This document shows, piece after piece, positions 8,805 through 20,100 of a DNA stretch of 64,000 bases. A program made the translations under genes and the position numbers. A model generated the notes under the pieces. It had not been told where the DNA came from. It made no database searches and saw nothing but the letters and a program-made list of their open reading frames with translations. The stretch comes from an uncultured Verrucomicrobia subdivision 3 bacterium (GTDB lineage Bacteria; Verrucomicrobiota; Verrucomicrobiia; Limisphaerales; UBA11358), in contig CAISEZ010000045.1 in assembly GCA_903884535.1 (NCBI GenBank), positions 24,916 to 88,915 on the forward strand, in the 5' to 3' direction. Numbering within the stretch: the first letter of the stretch is position 1; each line of letters starts with the position of its first letter.

Positions 8805-11780
8805 TCAGGGCAATTTAAGTTCCACGCGAACGGTGGTTCCGGTTCCCGGCAAGCTCTCGATGGTGCACCGACCGCCGAGATCGGCCACGCGCTGCTGCAT
8901 GTTCCGTAATCCATCCGCATGGCTGTTGGGTGTGGTGGACGAAAACCCCCGGCCATTATCAATCAATGCCAGGCGCAATAGATTTTCGTCCAGCCGGGCG
9001 ACCATGGATATTTCCGTCGCGCCGGAATGTTTCACCGCGTTAGTCAATGCTTCCTTGATCACCATAAACAATCCGTGCCGGATATCGGCGGGCAATTCGC
9101 GGGCGGAAATTTTCTCCGGATAATCAATCCGGCAGCGGATGCCGGCCGGATTCAAAAAGTCCACGGCATATTGTCCGGCGTAATCCAGCAACTGGCTCAA
9201 GGTGTCATTGCGCGGGGTTACTGCCCAGACGATTTCATCCACGGACTTCACGCCCTCGCGGGCCAAACTGGTCATTTTTTCCACGTGCGCGATCGCTTTG
9301 GCCGGCTCGGCCAAGTCATGCTGGGTTAATTTTCCGAGCAGCGAAATCTGCGTGAGGCTGGCGCCCAACTCATCGTGCAGATCCTTGGCGATGCGTGCCC
9401 GTTCCTTCTGCATGAACGTTTCCTGCTCCAGTTTTTTCAGGCGTGCCCGGAATCGGCGGTAGGCGATGTATCGCACGGTGATGGTCACCAAGGTGAGGAG
9501 CAGCAACAATCCGGACAACCGGAACCAAACCGTCTGCCAAATAAACGGATTGACCGTGAAAGCTAGCGTTGCCCCGGTTTCATTCCACATGCCCGCACTG
9601 TTGCAGGCGATCACTTGGAAAACATAATCTCCGGCCGGCAGCCGCGTGAAGTTGGCGCTGCGCTGCGCTCGCGGCACGTTGACCCAGTTGTCGTCCCACC
9701 CTATCAACCGATATCGGAAGGCAATGTTTTCCGGCGCGATGAAACTCAACGCGGTGAATTCGATCTCAATTTTCCGGTGACCGGGCGGCAGGATCGCCCC
9801 GGCGCCATGCCGTAACCCGATCGGTTGGCTATCCACCAATATCCGTTCGATGGTCACCGGTGGCACGAGATGGTTGGGGGTGAATTGGTTGGGATTGATC
9901 ACCACGAGCCCCGACCGGGTGGGAAACCAGATGCGGCCGTCGGTGCTACGCGTGTTGCCCGGCGCAAAGCCATAGTTGCCTTGCAGGTTGGGCAGGGATT
10001 CATCGCGACCGTAAAGCACGGAACGCACGTTTTCTAATTTACCATCAAGCGCGTCTGCCAACTCTTGTTGGCGAACCTGAAAAATGCCGTGGTCGGAACT
10101 GAACCAAAAACCGCCACCGTCGTCGGTGGTCATGGCGCAAATGTAGGCGTCGTGCAGGCCGCGACTGGTGCTCAGGCTGGAAAATTTCCCATTGTGAATC
10201 CGGCCGACGCCCGCGCCGGCATAGCCAATCCATAAATCCCCTTTCGGATCGGTGTAAAGACAGCGGATAGGTTTGGCGCGGAACAAGGTTCCTGGCGTCG
10301 CGTCAACCAATTGTCCGTGGTCCACCCGGAGCAAAAAACCATCCACCGTTCCCAGCCAGATGGTTCCGGCTTTGTCCTGGGCGATGGCGCGCACCGTGCG
10401 CGTGCCGGTGGGCGGAGTTAGCGTTTGAAAATGACCGTCGTGATAGCATTGAACCAGGCTGGGCGATTCCATGGCGATCCATAAATTCCCCTCCCGATCG
10501 TTCAGCAAGCCGCGGATATTGCCGCTGCCCAACCCGTCACCGCTGCCCAGCACGGTGACTTGGCCGTCCCGCCAATGCCGCAAACCGCCACGCGCGGTGC
10601 CCACCCAGATGCCATCCGCGCCATCGCTGGTCACGCACGTCGCCCGCGTCCCCGCCCAACCGCTTTCGCCGGAAACATTCCGCCAACTGCCGTTATCGCG
10701 CCGCGCCAGTTCACCGTTTTGCGCCGCTGCCCACAAGGTGCCGCTGGCGTCCTCGCACATCGATCGCACACTGGAAAACGGCAAGCCGCTTTCGGTGCTC
10801 TGCAATTCCATGATGCGCCGGCTTAACCGATTTAGACCGCCCCCGCCGGTGCCCGCCCAGAGATTGCCTTCCCGATCCTCCGTAATGTTTAGCGTATCCG
10901 GATAAGATGTCGGCACGCTGGAAACATTGGTGCCAACGATGCGAAATAATCCGCCCACCAAGGTGCCCAGCCAAACGGTTCCCGAGTGATCCTCATAAAT
11001 CGCCGACGGGGCAATGCCTGACAGAGTGGAGTTGATCGTCGCCACCGTTTCGGGAGCTTTGCCTTCCTCCACTTTCAGCAGTTGGGTGCCGACGTTGACC
11101 CAGATGCCTCCGGACCGCGCCGGAGCCAGCCGCACCGTGCCGTTCGGCAGATCGGCGACATAACTAAAATCATAATTCCGAAACAGACTCAACTGCCCCG
11201 CCTTCGCCAGCCAAATCTGGCCTTGGTTATCACTGGTCAGCACGCACGGGCCAATTCCAGAAAGACCGGACCGCGCCGTGAACTTGGTGACTTTCCCGGA
11301 ATCAATCCGGCAGGCGGATCCATCCGCATAACCGATCCAAACTGCGCCGTCACGCGCTTGGGCCAGGGCGAGCGGGCGGAAATTGGGCAACCCATTGGCG
11401 GTGGTGAAAACATTCGTGCGGCTCGCGGTCAGTGACATAACCGTGCCGCCCTCCAGCGCCAACCACAGTTCGTCGTTGCGGCCTAGCATCATCAAGCGGA
11501 TGAGCGGCCGCGTGCGTTGCGACGGGGTTGGTAACTCAATTTCCCGAAACCGGACGCCATCAAACAGGGCTAACCCACCCTGCGTCGCCACCCAGAGATA
11601 GCCTTCGGCATTCTGGGCGATACTGGTTACGTCATTGTCCGGCAGGCCGTCGTCGGTTTGCCAGGAACGCACAAACCAGGGCGACGAATCGGCCGCCGGA
11701 ATCATGCCGGGAAGGAACAGTGCAAGAACCAGATTCCAACGCACGACCAGAAGCCAGAGGGCGGTGTGGCGGGAAATCAT
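8805..11780 (-). CDS. sensor histidine kinase with N-terminal two-component-regulator propeller (HisKA_3 type)
   Basis: Repeated W.gt..GL.r propeller blades, Y_Y_Y-like FRYRLIGWDDNWV, ERARIAKDLHDELGASLTQI H-box. Confidence 0.93.
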   Translation of the reverse strand: MISRHTALWLLVVRWNLVLALFLPGMIPAADSSPWFVRSWQTDDGLPDNDVTSIAQNAEGYLWVATQGGLALFDGVRFREIELPTPSQRTRPLIRLMMLGRNDELWLALEGGTVMSLTASRTNVFTTANGLPNFRPLALAQARDGAVWIGYADGSACRIDSGKVTKFTARSGLSGIGPCVLTSDNQGQIWLAKAGQLSLFRNYDFSYVADLPNGTVRLAPARSGGIWVNVGTQLLKVEEGKAPETVATINSTLSGIAPSAIYEDHSGTVWLGTLVGGLFRIVGTNVSSVPTSYPDTLNITEDREGNLWAGTGGGGLNRLSRRIMELQSTESGLPFSSVRSMCEDASGTLWAAAQNGELARRDNGSWRNVSGESGWAGTRATCVTSDGADGIWVGTARGGLRHWRDGQVTVLGSGDGLGSGNIRGLLNDREGNLWIAMESPSLVQCYHDGHFQTLTPPTGTRTVRAIAQDKAGTIWLGTVDGFLLRVDHGQLVDATPGTLFRAKPIRCLYTDPKGDLWIGYAGAGVGRIHNGKFSSLSTSRGLHDAYICAMTTDDGGGFWFSSDHGIFQVRQQELADALDGKLENVRSVLYGRDESLPNLQGNYGFAPGNTRSTDGRIWFPTRSGLVVINPNQFTPNHLVPPVTIERILVDSQPIGLRHGAGAILPPGHRKIEIEFTALSFIAPENIAFRYRLIGWDDNWVNVPRAQRSANFTRLPAGDYVFQVIACNSAGMWNETGATLAFTVNPFIWQTVWFRLSGLLLLLTLVTITVRYIAYRRFRARLKKLEQETFMQKERARIAKDLHDELGASLTQISLLGKLTQHDLAEPAKAIAHVEKMTSLAREGVKSVDEIVWAVTPRNDTLSQLLDYAGQYAVDFLNPAGIRCRIDYPEKISARELPADIRHGLFMVIKEALTNAVKHSGATEISMVARLDENLLRLALIDNGRGFSSTTPNSHADGLRNMQQRVADLGGRCTIESLPGTGTTVRVELKLP

Positions 11781-11835
11781 GGCGTGAAATTATACCGTCA
11801 AATAAATGATTCAAGTTTTGTTTTGCCACTCTGCA

Positions 11836-11851
11836 CGGAACATTTGTTGGG
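11836..11851. promoter_or_regulatory. degenerate copy of the operator candidate (CGGAACATTTGTTGGG)
   Basis: 11-base identity GGAACATTTGT.. to the 8086 site; 55 bp upstream of the kinase start. Confidence 0.5.
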
Positions 11852-13101
11852 GTAAGAAATAATGATCTGAGCGTGGTTTTGCTTAAAAATTGTCGGTCGA
11901 CAGGGGAGCGCGGCCAGGTTGTGAAGGCGCTTACGAAATTGGTTGGCATAACAGTTGCTAGACGTCGAAAGGGCCATAAATTTGTCCGGGCTGGGTCAGA
12001 TTCGCTCATCAAACCTCGTGTTAACAGATGAATGTCAGGCAGGCGGCGACACTGTAAAAACAGGATTATTTGACTGCAGTCGTCCACTCAGCTTGAAATT
12101 TTAGCCGTCATGAATTATTAGTTTTAGAATTTTTAAATATGAGATTTTCAGTAGCAAAACGGGACAGCGACTCCGGTGGTTGCCAGTTTTCGCAAATCTG
12201 CTGGCTGCTGACGTGGTTTTGCTTCGGCGTGCTAGTCAATCAGCCGATTCAGGCTGCGCCCTTGATGGAAGAAGGGTTTAATTATCCCCTTGGCAGTGGT
12301 CTGGCGACGAATGCCCCGTGGTCCGGCAGCAACGGTTTATCGGTGGGCGTGGTGAGCGGCAATCTGACCGTCACCAATTTGCGTGGCACGGTGCCGACCG
12401 GAAATATGTTGCAGATCAGCGGGGGCACCAACCGCACAGTCTATCGGAATTTCAGCAACACAGCGGTAACTGGCGGCGCGGTCTATTGCTCGGCGCTGAT
12501 CCGCTGTCTGCAGCCACCCACCAATTCCCAATTCATCGCGAGTTTGTTGCCGGCGGGAGGAAAATCTCACAGTTCTGGCTCCGACCCGATTGCGTTGAGT
12601 GTCAATCCTGCCGGGAATGGCTTCACCTATAGCCTGACCAGCGTAGGCGGCGATTCAACGAGCGGTGGTGGGACGATGGCGACAAACACCACGCATCTTA
12701 TCGTCCTGAAATATGCCTTTGTTTCCCGAGGTGTGGCCACCCTGTATGTGGATCCGACACCCGGTGGAGCGGAGCCGGCCTCTCCAGCAATTACTGCTGA
12801 CACTGGCGATAATGTCGCTGCCAACCTGCAAGTTCTGTTACTTCAATCCGCCGCCAGCACCGCTCAAGGGACTTTTAACCTGGACTCTATTCGCGTGGGC
12901 ACCAACTGGGCTGACGTGACTCCGATGACTATTCCCTTGTCCGTGACCGGACCGCAGAATCAGGCAGTGTGTTTTGGCAGCAGCGCCAGCTTCAGTGTTC
13001 AGGCTGCCGGCACGCCACCGTTCAGCTATCTCTGGCGCACTAACGGCATTGGCGTGGTCAAAGCCACCAACAGCGTCTTCACACTGAATAATCCCAGCGG
13101 C

Positions 13102-14514
13102 CTAGCAGCCCGTTAAAGAATGTCGGTTTTTCCAAAAACTGCGGATGGAATGAATACCACGAACTGCCATAACCGTTACCAGGAAAAGCATCCCTGGAGC
13201 CAACAACCAGTGGAGTTGCCAATCCGTTTTACGGCGAGTCATGACGGCTATCAGCGTCCATACCGCCCAAAGTGTCAAAAACAAGCCCGCCGTCCCCGTT
13301 TTCGCGCTCCGCGGCTTGCACATTCCCCAAACTTTCCGCAGCAGCAGCCCCAAGTTATAGGCTGCGCACTTCAGCGTATGGGCTTTACTCACGTTGGTCT
13401 GACCACGCAACCAACTCCGCCGACCGCCGCCAGTCTCGCAGACATGGGCAAACGTTCGTTCGCAACGTTCGCTACGCCAGCGATTCAACTGTCGGCCCTT
13501 GTTCCCACGCACGCGCCGACGATTGGCCCGGAAGGCCGCTTCATATTCAGCGGGCTTGTTGGTCCAACGCCGGGTCTTTTGCCGCCGTTCAGGAATATAG
13601 GTTCGCACATCACGTTCCGCCAATTCCGCCAGCCAGCCATTGTCGTGATAACCCTTGTCCATCACCACTTCGGCAATTTCCGTTTCGCTGCCCGCCAGCA
13701 CCATATTTGCTTCCGCCAGACTCAACGTGGCCGGCGCGCTCTGGGGATCGGATTTATCCGCGAAGGTGACCGTCGTCGCCACAATCGCTTCGCTCACCAC
13801 GTCCACGGCATGTTCGGCCTTATACGCCAAATGCGTGCGCCCGTCCTTCAGCTTGGCAATCCGGCTGTCGGGATCGCTGGGGCTTTCCCATTGTTCATTC
13901 GAAACTTTCTTGTCCTTGCGGCCGCGATCCAACCGCCGCAGGTCGACCTCGGTCGGACTTTCAATGCCTGCCGCTTTGGCCAAGCCCTGCAAGTATTGTT
14001 TCCAGTCTTCCCCGCTGTCTTTGCGCACGATGCTTTTCATCGCCGCATTGGCCTCCAGCGTGGTTGCGTCAATCGCCACCGCCTTGCCGCGCAACAGTCC
14101 TTTCTGTTCCAGCATGCTCAATACAAAGACAAATACTTTATCGTAGACCGACTCGGGCAGACGCTGGCGGATCATGGTCATCGAAACATGCACGGGCGTT
14201 GCCTCCGTAATTGCAAAACCCAAAAAAGTCCGCAGGGCCAGACTGTCGGCGCAGCGCCAGGCGATGCCACGCTGGCTTTCCAAGCCTTCGAAGTAACCGA
14301 TCAACAACATACGAAAGTAAACTCCCGGAGGAATACCTGGGCGGCCGCCTTCCTTGTAATAAGGGGTACAAAGATCTTCGACAAACCCGTCAAAACCAGC
14401 GGTCGCCAGAACCTCATTGAGCTTGGCATAGAATGGATGGCCCGGACCAGTGGCCAACTCAGCCCGGGGGATGAACAGTTCGTCCTGTTTGGGTTTGCGC
14501 TTTCCAAGTGCCAT
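13102..14514 (-). CDS. IS1182-like DDE transposase with C-terminal hydrophobic extension
   Basis: 470 aa; RPGIPPGVYFRMLLIGYFEGL.., VAIDATTLEANA, DKGYHDN, ERTFAHVCETGG. Confidence 0.92.
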   Translation of the reverse strand: MALGKRKPKQDELFIPRAELATGPGHPFYAKLNEVLATAGFDGFVEDLCTPYYKEGGRPGIPPGVYFRMLLIGYFEGLESQRGIAWRCADSLALRTFLGFAITEATPVHVSMTMIRQRLPESVYDKVFVFVLSMLEQKGLLRGKAVAIDATTLEANAAMKSIVRKDSGEDWKQYLQGLAKAAGIESPTEVDLRRLDRGRKDKKVSNEQWESPSDPDSRIAKLKDGRTHLAYKAEHAVDVVSEAIVATTVTFADKSDPQSAPATLSLAEANMVLAGSETEIAEVVMDKGYHDNGWLAELAERDVRTYIPERRQKTRRWTNKPAEYEAAFRANRRRVRGNKGRQLNRWRSERCERTFAHVCETGGGRRSWLRGQTNVSKAHTLKCAAYNLGLLLRKVWGMCKPRSAKTGTAGLFLTLWAVWTLIAVMTRRKTDWQLHWLLAPGMLFLVTVMAVRGIHSIRSFWKNRHSLTGC

Positions 14515-14576
14515 GCGCTTTCAGACCATTTTCCGAGTCAGTCGGTAACAGTTTTTCTGACTTTTTTAACGGGCTG
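13106..14576 (-). mobile_element. insertion sequence, IS1182-like, 1471 bp
   Basis: Terminal inverted repeats CAGCCCGTTAAA.../...TTTAACGGGCTG, flanked by CTAG direct repeats (13102-13105, 14577-14580), DDE transposase inside. Confidence 0.92.
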
Positions 14577-16877
14577 CTAGATGCGTTAAAAAATTATGAT
14601 GTGGTCGTCAACGACGCCTTCGGTTCCGTCACCAGCAGCGTTGCGAATCTCACTTTCAGCACGAATGCCGCCGCCATTGTCAACCAGCCATCAAGTCAGT
14701 TGGTTCCTCCCGGCGCTTCCAGCGTGACGTTCAATGTGACAACCGCCGGAGACGCGCCGTTGAGTTTTCAGTGGCGCACGAATGGGGTCGCCATTCCCGG
14801 TGCCACGAACACCAGTTATACCGTCGCCAACCCCGGTCCCGCCGATGCGGCGAATGCGATTGATTTTGTGGTGGCCAATCCGTGCGCCACCGTCACCAGC
14901 ATGCCGCCGGTAAATGTGATTTTCCTGAATCAGTTCCTCGCCGGTTATGATGCCGGGCCGGGTTTTTTCAGCGGTGAAGACTTGATGCTGACCAATACCA
15001 GTGGTGCCAACCTCTATGTCTGGTCCTCGCCAGACCTGACTGTTCCGGTGCTCAACTGGACTTTCGAGGGACAGATGTCCGAGCAGGTGTTCAACAACAC
15101 CAGTGGCACCAGCCTTTATAGCATAAATGTCAATCCGGCCACTTCGCCGGTCTATTACTTCTTTGCCAAAACCAATGCCGGGCCTTACATGCCGAACGAG
15201 CCGATTGCCTCTGTTGCCACGGCGGACTATGTCAATTTTACTGTGGCGGATTCAATTGTTTCCATGAGTCCGTCTGGCCTGCTGGATCAGATTAACTTCC
15301 TGCCCGCTTATGACGCCGGCCCCGGATTTTTCAGCGGTGAAGATTTGACGCTGACCAATGCCAGCGGGGTCAGTTTGTTTGTCTGGTCGTCACCGGATCC
15401 ATCTATGTCGGTGACCAACTGGACTCTGGAAGGCCAAATGTCCGAACAAGTCTTTAATAACAACAGCGGCACCAGCCTTTATTCCATCAACGTGAATCCA
15501 GCCACCTCGCCAATCTATTATATTTTCGCCCAAACCAACAATGGGATATTCACAAGCAAGGAATCGGTGGTATGGCTGACGACCGTTGACTACCTCAACT
15601 TCACGGTGACGGGGACCAGTGCTCCCATCACCACCAATGGAATATTCATATTCGCCAACCCGCCCAGCATCACCCAGTCCCCTCAAAGTCAGACGTTGCT
15701 GGCCGGACAAAACGCCAGCCTTAATTTGACCGCCACTGGTGCTGGACTGGGTTACCAATGGTTTTTCAATAACAATGGTTTGGTCGGGGCCGCCGCACCG
15801 GTGCTCGGCTTGATCAATTTATCCGCCACCAACTCGGGAGCCTATTTTGTAATAGTCTCAAATTCCAGCGGGTCGGTCACGAGTAGTATCGCGACAATTA
15901 CCGTCGCTTCGCCGCCAGTCCTAAGGGCAAGCTATAACCGATCCAATGGTGTTCAGTTGACTGCAAACACTATCACCAATCTGATTTATGCCGTGCAGTC
16001 CGCCACAAATCTGGCTCAACCGGTGTGGTTAACTCTACTGACAAACAACACCGGATTGAGTGGTCTGATTAACTTCCAAACCAACTCGACGGGCAATCCG
16101 CGGCAATTTTACCGGCTGTTTTTCCCCTCGGCCTTTCCGTTGCCGCCCCAGATCATTCTGCCACCCCAGAGCCAGACGGTTTTGGCCGGCCAAAGTCGTA
16201 GCCTCAGCGTGTCTGCCAACGACACTGGGGCCAGTTACCAATGGTTTTTTAACAACAACGCCATCGCTGGTGCCACCAACCGGATATTGAGTATGGCCGG
16301 TATTTCGGCCGCCAATGTCGGAACGTATGCCGTAATCGTCACCAATGCTTTGGGTTCAATCACCAGCAGTATTGCGACACTTAACGTGGCTTCGCCGCCG
16401 ATTATTAAGTTAGTTGCCGGCCCGCTGGGAACCATTCAATTGAAAGCTAATTCCATCACCGGGCTGACGTATGTGGTGCAGATGTCAACAAACCTGTTTA
16501 ATTCTCGCTGGTTATCCATTCTGACCAACTCCACGGATGCTACCGGACTGGTGAATTTCCAAACCAATGCGGCGGCGCTAAAATCGGGCTTTTACCGGCT
16601 GTCATTTCCGTAGCTGAATTACTGGAACGCTTTGGGGTAAAATGGGTGCTTGTTCCTTGAACCATTTCCATTCCCTCCTATTGGACAATGTCAATTATTC
16701 ATAATGTAAGCGGGCACAATGAGATCAGAATGCGTAGAGGAAGTAGTGGGGCGTGGGTTTGAAGATTACAAATTATTAATCTACCACCGTCGGTGCTACT
16801 AGGGACGGCAGATATCACATCGTTGTGGATAGCATTGAAATAAATGAGGTTTCGTCGTTTGCCCCGCTAGTCGCAGG

Positions 16878-16893
16878 CAGAACGTTTGTCGGG
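16878..16893. promoter_or_regulatory. weak copy of the operator candidate (CAGAACGTTTGTCGGG)
   Basis: Matches left half-site; 85 bp upstream of ATG at 16979. Confidence 0.35.
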
Positions 16894-17182
16894 GTTGTTG
16901 GTTTCGAATAGTGATCTACTATGGCCAAAACATCCAAACACTATGCCTTCAAATCATCACGTTACTTGGCCCTCCATTATGACCCGGCTCAACTTGAGTA
17001 TGGGGTTAAAAGTTTTGTTAGTTTCCCTCGGCGGACTGGCCGGACATGTAATGGGCTAGTCTTATGTTGCCGGTGGCCCGCCCAATGATGCGATTGCGGC
17101 GACTTATTTTCCATATCATTGGACGCTCACCACCACCAAGACGTATAGCACAGCCAGTTCGGCCTGCGTTGGCGACATCTAT

Positions 17183-20100
17183 GTGCCTGATTATACCGGC
17201 AAGCCGGTTCCAGCCAATAGCACCAGTCGGCCGGCGGTGGTGGTGGTGCATGGCGGCGGCGGCACCAGCGGCAGCCGGGCCTCCACCCGTGAACAGCAGA
17301 TCAGCGAGTTTTGCGCCTCACATGGCTATGTGGCTTTCAACATAGATTATCCGTTGGGTGCGGTTTATCCTAAGAATATCCAGTCCTGGCGCACGGCGGT
17401 GCGCTATTTGCGGGCGAATGCAGCGACTTATGGCATTGATGTCAATCACATCGGCATCACGGGTGGATCCTTCGGCGGCTATTGCAGCGGTTTCATGAGC
17501 GGCATCACCAACGGTCAGCACACCCTGGAAGCAGATAGCAATGCCCAATACAATAATGCTTCCCTGGATTTGGACAGTGCAAATGAACTCTCGACCTACT
17601 CCGGAAATATTCAGTGCGCCATTGATCTTTACGGTCCCATGAATCAGGTGACTTCCGGCAATGCGGCCGGCCAATATAGCAGTCCGACCACGGCGACTCT
17701 TTACAATTCTTCACCGGTTAATTATGTCCATGTTGGGTCAGCTCCGATTTTGATTGCTCACGGCACGGCGGACACGACAGTTTCTATTTCCAACAGTTAT
17801 GACATGACTAATGCCTGCGCCAGGATTGGAGTGCCCTATCAATTTTGTGTGATTCAGGGCGCGCAGCATACGTTTTATTATTACCAGACCAGCGGTGGTT
17901 CATGGCCGCCGGGCAACTCCGCGCTCGACATGCGCCAGACTGCTTTCGACTGGTTCGATAAATGGCTACTCACGGCCAACAATCCACCGAGCATCACCGC
18001 ACAACCTGCCGATGCCACCGGCTGTCCGGGCACGCCGATGACGTTCAGCGTGGCTGCCACGGGAACCACGCCTTTCTACTACCAATGGTATGGACCCAGT
18101 GGCCTGATTTTGGGCGCGACCAGCAGCAGTTACACGATTGCCAGCCTGACGACCGGGAATGCGGGCGGTTATTCCGTGACGGTCTCCAACGCGGTCGGTG
18201 TCGCCACTAGCCGGACGGCAGCTTTGTCTGTTCCCAACTTGACGGCACCTGTTGTCACCATCCAGCCGACCAACCAGACCGCGGGATTGGGTAGCCCGGT
18301 CAGCCTTGTGTCGGTCGCGACCGGTTCCGCGCTCCAATATCAGTGGATGGAAAATAACAATGTCCTGCCCAACGCCACGAATGCCACTTACAGCATCGCC
18401 AGTGCCGGCAGCAGCGATGGGGGTGTCTATCAAGTCGCTGTTTACAATGGCTGCGGCACGGCGCTCAGTTCGAACGCCACGTTGACGGTGAATGCCCCGC
18501 CTTACATCACGGCCCAGCCTAATACCAATGACACGGTATGTAGCGGTGAAACCGCTACTTTTTTCGCGTCAGCATCAGGCGTCGGCCCGCTGGCGTATAA
18601 GTGGTTTGGCCCGTCTGCGCAGATTGTCGGTGCCCCGACGACCAATTTGCTGACCCTGACCAATCTGACGGCGGCGGATTCGGGCAGCTATTATCTGGTG
18701 GTCACCAATAGTTATGGCGCGGTCACCAGCAGCATCATTGCGTTGACGGTGAGTGTGAATACGGATGTCACGTTCTTAAACCAGCCGACCAATACGGAAG
18801 TCGCGGCGGGTGGCACGGCAACTTTCAGTTTTACCTTGACGCCTGGCACGGGCACTGGTCTCACCTATCAGTGGTTTAAGGGCGACTACGACCCGATCCC
18901 CTTTGCGGTTTCCACCACCAATGCCACGCTGGTGCTGACTAATGTGCTCGCGGCCTACGACCAGACGTTTTATCACTGCCTGGTGCAGAACAGTTGCAGC
19001 GCCGTGCAAAGTGCGGACGTCACCTTGACGGTGGATTCGGCGCCGGTCATTACCCAGCAGCCGCAGGCTCAAGCCACCGTCTCCGGCGGCAGCGCCAGTT
19101 TTGCCGTGCAAGTCAGTGGCACGGCGCCGTTGAGCTACCAATGGTCCGGGCCCAGCGGCTTGATTTCTGGGGCGACCAATCAAACCTTCACGCTTTCCAA
19201 TGTCAGCACGAACAACGCGGGCAACTATTCGGTGACCATTACGAATCAGTTTGGAACGGTGACCAGTTCCAACGCCGCCTTGACGGTTACGGCCGGTAGT
19301 TTTTATCTGGCGGAATCTTTTAATTATGCCTCCGGGCAGCAGTTGGCCAACAATTCGCCTTGGACTTCTCACAATGTGCCAAATACCACCGGCATGGCAA
19401 TTGTGAGCGGCGGTCTGACCTATCCCGGACTGGCGGATTTTTCGCCAGCCGGAAACGATTTGCAGATTACCCCCATTTCCGGCCAGACGAACAGCTACCG
19501 GCCGTTTGATAACAAGGCCACCAACGGAACGGTCTATGTTTCCATGCTGGCGGATTGTTCCGCGCCGGTCGGCAGCTCGGGATACTATACTTTTGGTTTG
19601 CTGCCGAGCAGCACGACAACTCCCGGTGGCCGCACCACGGATCCGGTGCTGTTACAGGTTAAGACCAATACCACGGGCGGATATTTGATGGCCGTCGGAA
19701 CAGCCAATGCGGCGGCGGCCGTCTATGCCACCAATATTTTGTCGCTCAATACCACCAATTTGATCGTTCTGAAATATGATATGGGCAGCAAGATTGCGAG
19801 CCTGTATTTGAATCCAGTGGTTGGCTCGCCAGAACCGGGCACCCCGTCCGCAACGGCCACTGGCACCATTGCCTTCAGTGATCTCAACTATGTGTATTTC
19901 CGCGGAGTGGCTGGCAGCGGCACCTGGACTTATGACACGATTCGCATTGCTTCGACCTGGAATAGTGTTTTGCCGCAAGGCACGCCGGCGACGACTGGGC
20001 CGTCTGTCACTCAGCAGCCCCAGCCGAAAGCCGTGACGGCCACGACCACCGCTAATTTTAGTGTCGGGGCCGCCGGCACGTCTCCGCTCTTTTATCAATG

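Larger units (their letters stand above)
12139..16613 (+). pseudogene. secreted Ig-like/lectin-like protein gene interrupted by an insertion sequence
   Basis: Joining 12139-13105 to 14581-16613 gives a continuous 3000-nt ORF (999 aa); Ig-like domains continue across the junction. Confidence 0.88.

Noticed and set aside
13120-14580. 486-aa plus-strand ORF across the IS
   Set aside because: Antisense shadow of the transposase; no recognisable domain
14508-14580. ATG at 14508 as the true start of the downstream Ig protein
   Set aside because: First codons come from the IS end; the gene really continues from 12139 across the insertion
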